From: Phanerodontia chrysosporium
Lineage: Eukaryota > Basidiomycota > Agaricomycetes > Polyporales > Phanerochaetaceae
Assembly: GCA_001910725.1 (NCBI GenBank)
Contig: MJGA01000038.1
Span: 163,111-227,110, forward strand
DNA: 64,000 bases
Reading direction: 5' to 3'
The notes beneath the pieces are model-generated. The model was given only the letters and a program-made list of their open reading frames with translations, had not been told where the DNA came from and searched no databases. Each line of letters starts with the position of its first letter. The first letter of the stretch is position 1. Below are positions 53,389 to 64,000 of the stretch, one piece after another. Both the position numbers and the translations under genes were made by a program.

Positions 53389-54780
53389 ACATGTTATCCA
53401 TGGCTGCTGATGCCTTTGCGGACTTGGAACGAGGTCTGGGACGTCGAGAAAGCGAAGAGAATTTGGAACCTATGTTGAGGAGGAAGAGAGGGGTAAGTAG
53501 CGGCTGGATGCAGCAGGCAGCGTTATGCCGACTATAAATATGAAGAGCCTACCCGTGAACACAAGCCAGAGAGAACGGAATAGGCCTACGACGAGCTGTC
53601 TCGGTCACACGAACGGAGCTCACCATCTGCAGCACAGAAGATGGTCATCAGTGTATGTGAGAAACGGAGACGACTGCCGCAGCCCTCACCAAAGGGGCAG
53701 TGCGAGCGGGGGGAGATCTTGCGTGAGCTGTACTCACTTCCGAACGGCCGCGGCGTTGTGGCGCGTCTGCTGCTGAGAAAAGGGTTCTCTGTCTGGGCGG
53801 GCTACGCTCCGATAGCTTCCCATCTTCTGTGACGAGGAACTGTGTGTAAGGCGAGATCTTGCAGTCTGCTGATACGTGGAATGGAAGGTGATATATCAAG
53901 TCACGAAGAGATGAAGAGAACACATCTTGGGAACCTCGTTCGTTGTCTATTGAACCAAGACGTCCGAGTCCCCGGTATGAGCCTAATAGGGCCTGCGAAT
54001 GATGAACATTTACGGAAGGCACAGTACCACCTACCCGATCAGCAGCAGTCAGCCCTATTGGCCAATATTCTCCCACCCCTCGACGACTTCACACACCTCG
54101 CATAGCCTTCATGATGTCCTCAACAGCTGTTCGAGCACCACACGCACAGAAACCCGGGAATGTGCACTTCTTCTGCTGAGAAGTGTCAAATAAGGCCCAG
54201 TTACGTTCCTCAGTGATTCATCGGAATTGAGAGATTGCAAGCATGTTGGCTTGGCAAAGAGACACGCCGTCGCCTGTGCAAGCCCTTGCCCGTGAACATG
54301 GCAGTCGGAAAAGACCATGCTTGGCTTGCCGCAAGTTGCGAAGCGACCCAGAACGCCACGTATTCCCACGCATCCAATTCTTCGTCTCATCAATTACCAT
54401 TTGATTATTTCATTAGACGCCCCTGCTACCAGTTCCCCTTCGAACTAGTAGGATCGATATGTGCCTTACAACATGCATTATTATGTCCTCTCCTAGTACG
54501 GCCGGGAGATCATTATAATTTAACACACGTTACGGAGTTTGTGTTTCGCGCGGTACATCGCGGGAGCGCAGTCTGTATCTCCAATATCTGATTTATCACA
54601 TCACATCTCTGCAAATAAATACGTGCTGGTTCTGATATACAGCGCAGCATATTGTAGGCAGCTCGGGGCGCGAGTCAATACTCTTAGACGTGGGTAGCGA
54701 CGGTCGATGTAACGGAATCCATGTCGACTTTGGTATCAATAGACTATTCAAAGGCGTCTTCAGCAGCAGGTCGGGACGAG
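53389..54780. other. Intergenic between methyltransferase and DUF6534-like gene
   Basis: 1.4 kb without recognisable exons; the left end should hold the methyltransferase promoter. Confidence 0.35.
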
Positions 54781-56206
54781 TCATATTAGATGCATTACCG
54801 TGGCAACGACCGTGGTGTTCGCACCGACTGAGGTTTGGATAGTCTAGCTCTGTCAGCCTCGAAACGAAAACGTGGGGCGAATAGATGCTTACTGTCATCC
54901 CTGTACTTCGGGGATGAGACCCCAGCGTGACATTGTTATGATTATAACCATGCAGGGGAATCGCGTTCGCGGTGCGCGCGTTGCGTTTCATCCTCGCTCG
55001 GACGATGATCGACATCGGGATCAGGAACTAGACATATACATCAGGTTACGGGTAGATAGGGGACAGCCATTGCGCAGGAGACGTACGCTCATTTGGGTGA
55101 TAATAGGGGACATTATTGCGCCTGCGTTCATGCTGAGCAGGTAGAGCGTGAGTACCGTCGCAGACGAAGCCGTTAGAACGGCGCCCGACTCGACAATCAT
55201 CCAGATGACGGAGAGGTATTCTCCACGACCGGCAAGCGCGCCTCCAACTCCGGAGCTGCTGCGCAGGATCTTCCAGACGATCAAAGTCGTGGCCGTGACC
55301 TGGATACCAAGAGAAATCGTGAAGATGGCTGTTGTCCAGTTTCGGACGTCAAAAAGGTCCTGCGTGCTCGTCAGATTTGCTATGTGACCGATTGTCGAGT
55401 ATCCCGAGACTAGCGGTGTGTTAGCGAGAATAGGGATCAATCTCCTCTACGTACTCATAGATCCAACGACCATTGTCGCCTGAGAGAACAGTTAGCGTGC
55501 AGTCGACTCTGAGACCTATACGCTCTGCATACTTACAAATAAGATCGCTATGGCGGGGTTATGCTGCCAGACTACGTAGCATCTCCATCCCTGTCCAGTC
55601 TTTAGCCGTGATAGAACAGGTACTGGCATAACTCGTTACCATGAGGGCGTCCCCGATGACATACTGTCGATTATGGAGCTTAGACATGGCAGGAGAAGAT
55701 GTTGGGATACGCACATTGGTGAAATAGAAAAATAGCTCCGCAATGTAGTGCGGGTGAGCGGCGTCGGCGAAGTAAAGATCAGATCCCCCAAGGTCCGTCG
55801 CATGGGTCAAGAACCCGTCAGAGAGGTCGATGAGTGTCGTGATATAATGCCCCGTTGCCAAAATGAGCTGAAGCGTCGCAATTGCCAGGAGAAACCTGCA
55901 TAGTCTCGATTATTACCAGTGCAACGTAATGAGGGTGGAAAGACTTTGCCTCTTTTGCACGTTACTAGAATCCTTCGTTAGAATACGCACGTATGAGATA
56001 TACATGGCGATGCTGGGTATTACAGTCAGAGATAGCACGCTGTATGCAACGACATGGCCTACTTCAAACCTAGTCGTACAGAGTTAACAACGTGTTGGTG
56101 ACTTGGAACAAGACCAACTCTCACCGTAGAGGGGGCCTTCCACCCAACCACCAACTAGAGTGGCCTTCGACAGAGATATGTCAGCTGGAATAGGGACAAG
56201 GGACAT
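54781..56206 (-). CDS. DUF6534-type multipass membrane protein
   Basis: Start at 56206: MSLVPIPADISLSKATLVGGWVEGPLYG, then after an intron EVGHVVAYSVLSLTVIPSIAMYISYVRIL. Next exons: FLLAIATLQLILATGHYITTLI..DLYFADAAHPHYIAELFFYFTN; QYVIGDALM-GWRCYVVWQHNPAIAILF (the W-R-C-x-V-V-W signature assembled across an intron); LVSGYSTIGHIANLTSTQDLFDVRNWTTAIFTISLGIQVTATTLIVWKILR; MIVESGAVLTASSATVLTLYLLSMNAGAIMSPIITQM; then IIVRARMKRNAR and a short polar tail. Stop at 54781-54783. Seven helices are likely. The family is common in Agaricomycetes and uncharacterised; it often appears near metabolic genes, so its place here may or may not be meaningful. Confidence 0.78.
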
Positions 56207-58499
56207 CGTCGTCTTCGACCGAAAGGAAGGGGAGCACCGGGGAAGTCAGATCTACTGGGCCGTGCAAGCGAGGAGAACAGGTTTTAATGTGTATCCATAC
56301 CTAGAGCATTCATGTCCCGCTACGGATCCGCCTGGTAGGTAGACATGAGTGGCTGGCCTAGTCTTCATGTACAGCCATCCTAGGCGGTGTATCGCGACGT
56401 GTGCAGAATGAGGAAAGCGTTTTCACACCTGGCGGATTCGAGAGGGACTGCCAGCTCGGCATCAAACGCCGCATGAACAGCGCTTGCTCCGTAGGTAGCT
56501 TGGGCACCCACGGGTGCCGCGCAAGAACATCGCCTGTGATTGACCGTCAGTATTTCGTCGTGTTGGACAGATAATTCCGCGGCGGACGAGCGACTGGCCG
56601 TGCGATAGCACGATCTTCAAACAGATAGGTGCATCTAAGACGGACACATGTCTGCGTTACAGATCATAATGTCGTGACGAGATGAGGCTCTGGATTGCTT
56701 GTGTTTCTGACGGTACCATGAGCATGGAGGTAGGAACGAGCCGGTAACCGTGGGCGCCCGTCAATCAACCGTGCCACAAAGGCCAAAGATTCCCACGCTT
56801 ACCAATTGTTGAATTCACTAGGAATCCCAGCAGCTTGGTCACACGATGCACATCTGCAACTGAAAGGAAGACGCATCGCAGGAACGTAATCAGAGTCGAC
56901 TTCGATCTCGACCGAGCTTCGTGGGGAGGCCGTACGTTCAGCAAGTTCAGCGCTCAGCAACACCTCCAGGCTGAAGCTGTCTGATCCTCATTTCGTCTTG
57001 GTGTTCCCGCGCATAGTGTCCGGTGCTTACCGGGCTTACCCGCAATAACGTCGCGCCAGCGAAGGGACCCTTGATAAGTCACTGAGCTTCTATGATACTT
57101 GCTGATGATGGGTAGCTCCTGGTAACTCGGAGTCAGCTATGTGCCCTCGCAGAGCTCACGGCCTCACACGAGCACATGCCCAGCCGCCTCCGGCGCTGCA
57201 TCGCGGAACCGGGCGCACCCTTGGACGACGTGGTTCACTGGAGGAGTGAGGGAAACATCCGGTACGATTGACCGCGATCGCACATGGTGAGACCGTGGAC
57301 GGCATGTGCGTTGATGTCGTGCTCACGCTTGCCCCGAGCACAAGCCCGTCCTTTCTGCGGCGTGTCGCCGAGAGAGCGCATTAGATCTGGGAACGCTCTC
57401 ATCAGGGTCCATGTCAGCGCGCGGTGTTGCTTTCCGGGAACACGTTCCCTGCGCGCGTCTCGCTAGACGTTGACTTCTGCCCGTGCGCCGTGCACGAACT
57501 CATGGCGCGCGCGAAACATCCTATGGGATCCTTGTGTGCAAGACCGGCCACACGCTCACCGTCGGGCTTACTTGAAATTGGCACGCTTGGCCTGCGCGTG
57601 GCGTAAGCTCACCTTACGGAGTTATCGGCCGACTGCCCACAGTAGGCATAATAGTGCGGTAGAAGGGATATAGCATGCGGCCGGACGGCGCTAGACATCC
57701 GAGTTGGTAAAGAGCCAAGCGGCGCTGCCAGTGAGAGGCATCGTATTGCGAGAGAGAAGCGGGAGCCTTGACCATGCGTGAGCGACTCATACGCAGTTAC
57801 TGCGATGCCGACTGTAAGCGACAGCGCGGAACGGTGGGCCTGGCATTCATGTACAGCCATGCCAGATGGTACCCCACAGGTACCTTGACCATGCTCTGCT
57901 GGTACATGCCCGCGGCGAACTCTAACTTGCGGAGCACTGCCTGCGCGAGACCGTAACTTGTGCTCCACCGGAGTTCGTAGTGCTCACGGGAGCAGTACGA
58001 GGACAACACCTGTGATTGAATGCGCTGATACTGCATGCACTTGAGTTCCGCCGAGCAACCGACCGTGCGATCCTGCAAATTCCAGACAGATGGAACAGCG
58101 GCTTTGCAGACACGGATGCGTTCTACATCATGCCGCTTAGGAAAGAACTCTAAATGTACGCGCACCGAAGTCATGGGACTACGATGTGAAAGCACGAAGG
58201 CGGCAGCACATGCGGTTTGTTGGGAAAGCTTGTTTTATAAGCGTCTTTTAGGATCTTTCCAGTGCCACAAAGACATGCCGTATCCCACGCAACATTCCGA
58301 TGTCAAGAGGGCGTTTGAGGACACATGTTCCATGGCCCGTATGGCACCACACAGGTAAAGCATTATTGCTCCCTCCATGGCCAAGCCACACAGACGGATC
58401 TGCTCGAGTATATTGAGAACTTTCTTCTGGCGACAATAGACTCGGTCACAGAAGAAATAGTCCACGCGCTACTTCTGAGTGCTCTGCCGTGAGATCCTG
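56207..58499. other. Gene-poor 2.3-kb interval
   Basis: No gene recognised on either strand. A short near-repeat, TTCATGTACAGCCAT followed by similar sequence, occurs at about 56365 and 57848. It may be the trace of a decayed duplicated segment. Confidence 0.35.
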
Positions 58500-59759
58500 T
58501 TAGAGCCACCTATCGAGAATGATCCCGCAGAACAAGATGTAACCCAGGTTGTGATTGCTCTGCAATTTCGCCGACAGATGCCGATGAGCTCAAACTATCC
58601 GATGATACATGTATCCGCGGCGTACCTGGAATACCGCAGCGCTGGAGTGGACATCTTCTGGCTGCCATGTGTAGAGCTGGTAGGCGATGTGTATGGCAAC
58701 CCCCGCACATCCGACCACGAAATATGCCAGGCCGTTCCCGTTGAGTATGCCAGCGAGAATCAAGAAGCTAATGAAGCCGAAGCCGAACAGTGCGTTGATG
58801 CTACGAACCCGGGAGCCGAAAAGCCTTGCGGTCGACTTGATCCCGGCTTTCTCGTCGTCACGGATGTCCTGAGAAGCGTAGATGGTATCTGCATAGATCA
58901 TGAACCTAGGCCCCGTCAGCATTACTGATTGGAAATCCACATGCGCACCACTTACAAAATATGACCGACGATCAAAGCCTGCAAAGCTGGATGTTCGGAG
59001 AGTCTGAACGTATCGCCCACGATCGATGTCCAGCCGACGGCACAACCCCAGCTGCACGCCGTACCTGAGTCTGCATTCAGTGATCTGACACGCCCCAACT
59101 TGAGAAAAAAGGCTTGGTACCCAGCAGGACTTGAGGCCACCACGTCCACCGTTTGGCGAAAGGGTAAGCAAAGTTGATGGGCAAGGACGAAAGCGTGAGG
59201 AAAAGTCTGTCACAACATCAGTTAGATGTAGGCCACAATACGGAATTTAGACTGACGCAGCCTTGTTCGTGTACGAGACGACGATGAACGTGAGAGCTAA
59301 AAGTGTCACGAACAAAACAACCGCCTCCCAAAGCTTCACGAGGCCAATAACGAGAGGCCTATTGCGAGTCCGCTCTGAAATGTTTCTCAGAAATCTAGAA
59401 AGTCTATGAAGGAGGAAGAATCGCTCACCCACTCGTTCATCAAGGTCCTGGTCGCAGATGTCGTTCCAGACGCAGAAGGCGCTGTGTAACAGAGAAGCGA
59501 CGACTAGAAGAATGGCCGCATTTTTGGCGACGAAGTACATGGGAGCTTGAGTCTTGCCCGCGGCCATCGCAACGGCCCAACCTACGAGTGCAGTTTAGCG
59601 GTGGGTCTGAGTTCTCGTATGCGCTGCCATGGGATGGCTCATACCGTATGGCCAGAAGACAAGGAGACTTCCGAGAGGGAACTTGTGCAGACGGGTTAAG
59701 TGGAATAACCCCCGCGCGCGCATGAGAGGCGAGGAAGATGTCTTCGAGGGAGCATCCAT
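58500..59759 (-). CDS. UbiA-family aromatic prenyltransferase
   Basis: Start at 59759 (MDAPSKTSSSPLMRARGL), stop at 58500-58502. The first exon gives HLTRLHKFPLGSLLVFWPYG and joins WAVAMAAGKTQ. The first Asp-rich motif, WNDICDQDLDERV (NDxxDxxxD), binds Mg2+-prenyl diphosphate and is followed by ERTRNRPL. A middle exon has LPINFAYPFAKRWTWWPQVLLG and CSWGCAVGW. The second Asp-rich motif is DTIYASQDIRDDEKAGIKSTA (about 58850), diagnostic of 4-hydroxybenzoate/orsellinate-type enzymes. The last exon ends NHNLGYILFCGIILDRWL. About 300 residues, eight or nine helices, roughly five introns. No mitochondrial presequence is evident, which favours secondary metabolism over Coq2, though both share these motifs. 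Reaction: transfer of a prenyl chain to an aromatic ring. A P450 lies directly upstream on the same strand. Confidence 0.87.
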
Positions 59760-60223
59760 AATGGGCCTTCGGTGCTGGTGGAAATGAATCTGCGTGAGTA
59801 GACCTCAAGCAACCCTGGGGACCAGACAGGGTGTCTTATGCATGCAGGAAACGCCCTTCGACGTGCACACATCCTGACAGAAACGTTCGGATGGTGCGAT
59901 GACAAGTATGTAGGTCGAGCGTTCGAAACCATTGGCTTCCGCTTCAGGCATCTCCCGCCGAATCCATCGCGGAGTGACGGTCAGCCTAGATTGAGGATTT
60001 CGTGAGCATCATCCACAGGTTACGGCATTCATGCACTCACACAGCAACACCGGCCCGCACACTACAAAGATCAGGGACATGTGGTTAATATAACTTCCAT
60101 ATGTCATCGTTGGGTCTTCTGTTCAGCGCGATGTCATCAGTCAGACAGCGGTTAGAGAAGTGTGATACGTGTTTGCGCTCTACATCGGCTTGTGCACGGT
60201 TTGTCTTCTGCGGTCAGCCTGTC
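59760..60223. other. Spacer between UbiA and P450 genes
   Basis: About 460 bp on the 5' side of the UbiA gene, likely its promoter. No exon recognised. Confidence 0.4.
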
Positions 60224-62433
60224 TCAGGCGAAGCTCAATGCCGAATCCATTGAAACGATGATTTCTGCTGCAATCAGATACAGAAACAGCAGGATCATGC
60301 ACGCCCACGTAAACCTGCCCCACACCCTGCAGCCTACAGGGAAGTCCGGACTTCGAACGAGGCGTCGAAGGGCAGAGGAAGTCTGTAGAAGATGTATCAG
60401 CTCGTAAACCATAGGACGTGCGCGAAAGGACCGGTACCGTAGCGGTCCTCCAGTCCATTCTGCCCGTGGCTGCCGAGCACCCGAGTCCGCAGGACCGCGG
60501 ACGTCCAATGTAGCGAGGGTGGTGGCTATGGTTATCCACAGACATTTCTCGACGAAGTGTATACCTATGCACTGCCTACAACCCAATTTGTTGAGCTGCC
60601 AACTATTAGGAATTGTGTCCAAAATTACATACCTGCGGCCATAACCGAACGCGACAGTGAATGGATCAAGCAATTTATCGTCTAGAAATCTCTCCGGACG
60701 GAATTCCAAGGGGTCTTCATACAGATCGGCGTCTTGCAATATCGCGCTGCAGATGATTAATGACATTGACAATGCGAGGCAGCCACTTGCTCACCCAGCA
60801 TTCACAAGAATCATGCTTCCGCGAGGAATGAACCAGCCATCGACAGACGCATCACGTTCAGGATCTTGTACGTGTGGGAAAACTGCAGAATGCGTCAGGC
60901 ACGTTATGACCATACAGCCGCGAATATGTACCAAGTGGTGTGGGCACTGCCCAACGAATGAGCTCCTTCATGATACAGTCGACGTACGGCAAGCTCGGCC
61001 TGTCCGCAAAAGTGGGAAGGCGTAATCTCTGCGTCACTGCATCGACTTCTGCCTGTCCCCGTTTCTGCACTGTAGGGTGGAGGATCATCGACAGGAAAAA
61101 GGAGCATACGATGCTTGTCATCTGAGTTCGCGCTCAGCGAGAGGACACGACATGCTGCAAAAGTAGACGCACCGTGTCAAAGCCACCTGAGCATTGTTTT
61201 CCCCGTGAGTCCGTGGGTGAAAAGGTCGATTCGGAGTGCATACCGAGATAGACATTCATCGCGGAATGTTTCAGTATTTCCAGGTCCTGTGAATCAAACG
61301 TCTCCGGCGATTGATCGCCTAACACGCGATTCACGAGGCAGGGCGCAGAATTCCCGTTTTTCTAGTACACGGTGAGCCCAAATATTATCGTAAGTGACGG
61401 ACAAACCATCTTGCGAATAGCGTTCTCAAACGGTCTATCGACGAGATCCTTGACTGCACCGTTTCTCCATTCATCGGCTTTCCGTTTGAACCCCATTCCA
61501 GGTAACCAAGACGGAAGATATCGTACTTTAGGGTTGTTCAGAATCATGACAAATCGCCGGGTAGGACAACGAGACTCACGAAATGGGACGATATCGACGG
61601 GCCAGACAACCATTGGGTCGGAACAGAGGACAAAGATGTGAAGACCTTGACGTCCCAGCTCAACAAACCCAGAAGAGTCCTCTTCATCGTCGGTACCGTA
61701 CGCGATGTGTTCGAAGCTGGTTGCTACCCAGCTGGTAATACGGTTACCCTCCACGTGAAGTGTACGGGCAGGCGAACAAACCGCTGTATCTCGTCCTGTA
61801 GATCATGTGATCCAGACGACAGTTTCTGCAGCAATTTTGAGGCGCGGCGCTCGAATTCACATTCGTACATTTTCATCGCTGTGGGACCCAGGGCCTTACT
61901 GGTGTAAAGACGAGACTGTCTGAACTTCGCGTTTGGTTGTAGGTGCGGCATGGTAAGTCCGAATCCACTCCTGTAACGTGAAAGGCTTGATAAGTATACA
62001 AAACCAGGACATAAACTACGTACAGTTCAGCCATGCGGCGAACTACCCTGAAGGATGTGGATGCAGAGGTCTTTGACAGGATATTTGCGGCAGCCGGCGC
62101 AGAATTTATAACGATGATTGTCTTCGAAAAAGCCTTCACGGTGATGACTGGGCCTGCGAGCAACGTAGCTGGGTCAGTACAGCAGCGTACGAGAAGGTGA
62201 AAGCATGGGCAGGAAGGGAACTGTAATCAAAATGGCGCACCGTACTCTCTCCCCCATCTCGCAAAAACCTTGTACGCGTTGGTAGAGGGGAGCTGCAGTG
62301 CATTGCCTATGATCGGCAATCCAGCCGGGCCTGGCGGCAAGCCTGTTGGTCTTCTACTTTTCGTTAAAAGCCAAAGAATTCCGCTGAGCACGAGCGTGAC
62401 GACGACTAGCCATAGGAAAGACATGTCGCACAT
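60224..62433 (-). CDS. Cytochrome P450 (second copy, next to UbiA)
   Basis: Start at 62433: MCDMSFLWLVVVTLVLSGILWLL (membrane anchor), then RRPTGLPPGPAGLPIIGNALQLPS, the proline hinge. Exons follow in order: VKAFSKTIIVINSAPAAANILSK (62050-62140), LYTSKALGPTAMKMYECEFERRASKLLQKL (61800-61905), VRYLPSWLPGMGFKRKADEW (about 61480-61530). The I-helix GGFDT-MTSIVCSFFLSMILHP spans an intron near 61108-61170. ExxR is in MKELIRWAVPTPLG (60950). PERF occurs in FRPERFLDD (60680). The haem loop FGYGRRQCIGIHF forms across an intron at 60570-60640. The hinge and overall plan resemble CYP5144/CYP620-type mushroom P450s (from memory). An unusual hydrophobic extension (ILLFLYLIAAEIIVSM) precedes the stop at 60224; an unseen intron could instead end the protein earlier. 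Confidence 0.83.
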
Positions 62434-63536
62434 GGTATGGTGAAGGTGGAAGTGGGGATCTAATCCGCAAGTCACAGGCTCTTGAGGACAGTATGAGCCT
62501 GTCACACCAGCCAGGCTTGCTGTCCACAGAGATGCGCCGAGTGATGTAGAGCAAAATCTGGTGCACAGGACGCGTGAGATTTGTCGCTACTCTGCACCAG
62601 GGCAGTGGTATGCAAACGCATGATTAAAGCTAATTACCTTTACACTTCGGATCGTTATACAGATGAAACAGGCAGATAGGAGATTTGGGGTGACGGTACC
62701 AGCAGCTAAACCGGCATGAGAGGTCTGTCCCACAGTCGTGTGGCCTGAAGAGCTGAGCACAGAGGACATCTGATGAACTGTCGAGCGAACTAGTAATGAT
62801 GTGCAAGACTCACGGCGTCACATCTATCTCGCGCGATTCAAGCTTCGACTGCGTGGGCGGCCTCGTCCTCGGCTTGTTGCGGTACCCAGGCCTAGCTGAA
62901 CTTCATCTGACGATGAAGACAAAATTTCAACGCTCACCAGTTGTGGACTTAAGAAGGGTCGGTAAAGCGTCCCTCAGAATGGCCTTGGCCGACCAACAGC
63001 AACGCAGACTACCCCTTCACATCTCTTGCCCATCTTGAGCGAAGGAGTACGGCGACGTTTGCCGCCTGGCTGAAGCTCAAAACATGACAGACGGGGAAGC
63101 TATCGGTGCTCGCAACTCGCAGTTGACACGTATGGGAGGTGAAGTTATGCAGAGCATTGCGCACTAGCTAGCGTGATATCAGCCTTCGCTATGGTGTCTG
63201 ATGGCACGAACATCGCAAAGTGTCGTTTCCTACATCGCGGAGAATAAGTGCGGGAAAGGCAAGTGAGGAAGGTCACAGAACGCACGTTTTACGAACACGC
63301 CCGTCGTGGGACTTGAGGTTGAACGTTGAACGTTGAACATTGAACGTTGAGACCTCAGACATACTTGCGACCCACTCGGTCTCTTCGCAAGGTTGAGAGT
63401 GTATTTTATGGCCGTGCTCATTGTGCATGAACATTTGAACTCTGAGTTGGTCGGTGCAATGATGGTCCCAACTCAAGATGCCTCCGAGCGGAAGCGCCCA
63501 TGGCTTTCTCAGCGACCACGACCTTGTCTCTCGTTC
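62434..63536. other. Intergenic between divergent P450 and DUF1992 genes
   Basis: 1.1 kb with no recognised exon; it should hold both promoters and contains a heptamer repeat at 63319-63350. Confidence 0.4.
63319..63350. repeat. 7-bp tandem repeat (TTGAACG)
   Basis: Four and a half units of TTGAACG, the third with a final A. It lies about 190 nt upstream of the DUF1992 start codon. Confidence 0.8.
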
Positions 63537-64000
63537 ATGCACTCCCTCCGAGCGTCGACCCTCCCTAACACACGCAGACCTCTATTACACTCGCTTAGGA
63601 GCGCTGGAAGGACCTACGCCGACGATGCTGTGGCAGCACGCGACCACCGTGCGAGCGCAAAGCTCTTTGCGGACGCCGCGAACGAGGAGGCCGAGCTCGC
63701 AGAACGGGCTACAAAAGCGAGCAAGCTAGAGGCGCTGTACAGCAAGCACGATAACTGGGCGGGCGAGGAGTCGATGCAGGATGCGGTGCTCCGCATGCTT
63801 GTCGATAAGTACAAGCCCATGCGCAGCGGGCCTATCCGCACGGCGGACGAGAAGCTCAAGAAGGCGCCGCCGCAGGTCGGCCCTGCGGACCCTGCGTCCC
63901 TGGAAGACTACGGCTCGACGGAGGTTGAGGAGCAGGTTGTGGTTCAGACGTCCTGGGGCGCGAGCACCAGCCGCTCATTGGCGGATGTCCCACTCCTCCC
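63537..64000 (+). CDS. DUF1992 (DNAJC28-conserved domain) protein, 5' part
   Basis: Start at 63537. The first 25-30 residues (MHSLRASTLPNTRRPLLHSLRSAGRTYA) are basic and Ser-rich with no acidic residues, like a mitochondrial presequence. They are followed by AKLFADAANEEAELAERATKASKLEALYSKHDNWAGEESMQDAVLRMLVDKYKPMRSG and EKLKKAPPQV, the conserved start of this fungal family. The DUF1992 core itself should lie beyond the window. Function in fungi is unknown; human DNAJC28 relatives are mitochondrial. Runs off the right edge without an intron so far. Confidence 0.75.
   Translation, partial: MHSLRASTLPNTRRPLLHSLRSAGRTYADDAVAARDHRASAKLFADAANEEAELAERATKASKLEALYSKHDNWAGEESMQDAVLRMLVDKYKPMRSGPIRTADEKLKKAPPQVGPADPASLEDYGSTEVEEQVVVQTSWGASTSRSLADVPLL

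Noticed and set aside
57609..58195. Possible small genes in the 56.2-58.5 kb gap
   Set aside because: Frames on both strands lack splice-consistent extension, motifs or similarity to the other genes here.
58500..59759. Calling the UbiA gene Coq2
   Set aside because: Motifs fit both groups, but no presequence-like start is visible and the neighbours are metabolic genes. Left as a UbiA aromatic prenyltransferase without a symbol.
63319..63350. CRISPR-like or operator array
   Set aside because: Only four and a half 7-bp units without spacers in a eukaryotic genome; a simple tandem repeat.

Overview
This window is nuclear DNA of a mushroom-forming basidiomycete (Agaricomycetes, possibly a polypore). 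The genes have many short introns of about 45-60 nt (GTRNGT donors, CTNAY branch points). They belong to families typical of that class: DUF6533- and DUF6534-like multipass membrane proteins, F-box and BTB proteins, P450s, and a large 2-oxoglutarate/Fe(II) (2OG) oxygenase-like family. The class is inferred from gene content and was not tested by a search.

Layout. (1) 1-14.5 kb is a local expansion of the 2OG oxygenase-like family: one copy running off the left edge, one complete copy that has replaced all three iron ligands, one long copy with two apparent frameshifts, and two pseudogenes. (2) 15.1-22.8 kb is a near-intact Ty3/gypsy chromovirus. It has a 5-bp target duplication, LTRs differing at one base, a self-priming type primer site, two candidate introns (one splitting the start codon), and a -1 frameshift signal between gag and pol. 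(3) 22.8-31.1 kb holds another 2OG relic, an F-box protein, a methyltransferase relic, a membrane-anchored ubiquitin protease and a CACTA-type non-autonomous DNA element with 175-bp inverted repeats. (4) 31.6-40.2 kb holds a P450, a BTB protein, a DUF6533 membrane protein and a TPR/J-domain co-chaperone. (5) 41-43.5 kb holds two decayed methyltransferase-like genes. (6) 44.3-50.9 kb is a seventh 2OG copy (pseudogene) whose 57-nt intron has been entered by a young Ty1/copia element. (7) 51.4-62.4 kb is a run of four minus-strand genes: O-methyltransferase, DUF6534-like membrane protein, UbiA aromatic prenyltransferase and P450. This is a candidate small prenylated-aromatic or meroterpenoid pathway. 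(8) The right edge starts a DUF1992 (DNAJC28-like) gene.

The observations most worth following are the intact pseudo-oxygenase gene next to catalytic paralogues, the shared 18-nt catalytic microexon, the UbiA/OMT/P450 group, and the expression architecture of the gypsy element. Exon borders are read by eye from splice consensus and paralogue alignment, so spans are firmer than individual junctions.
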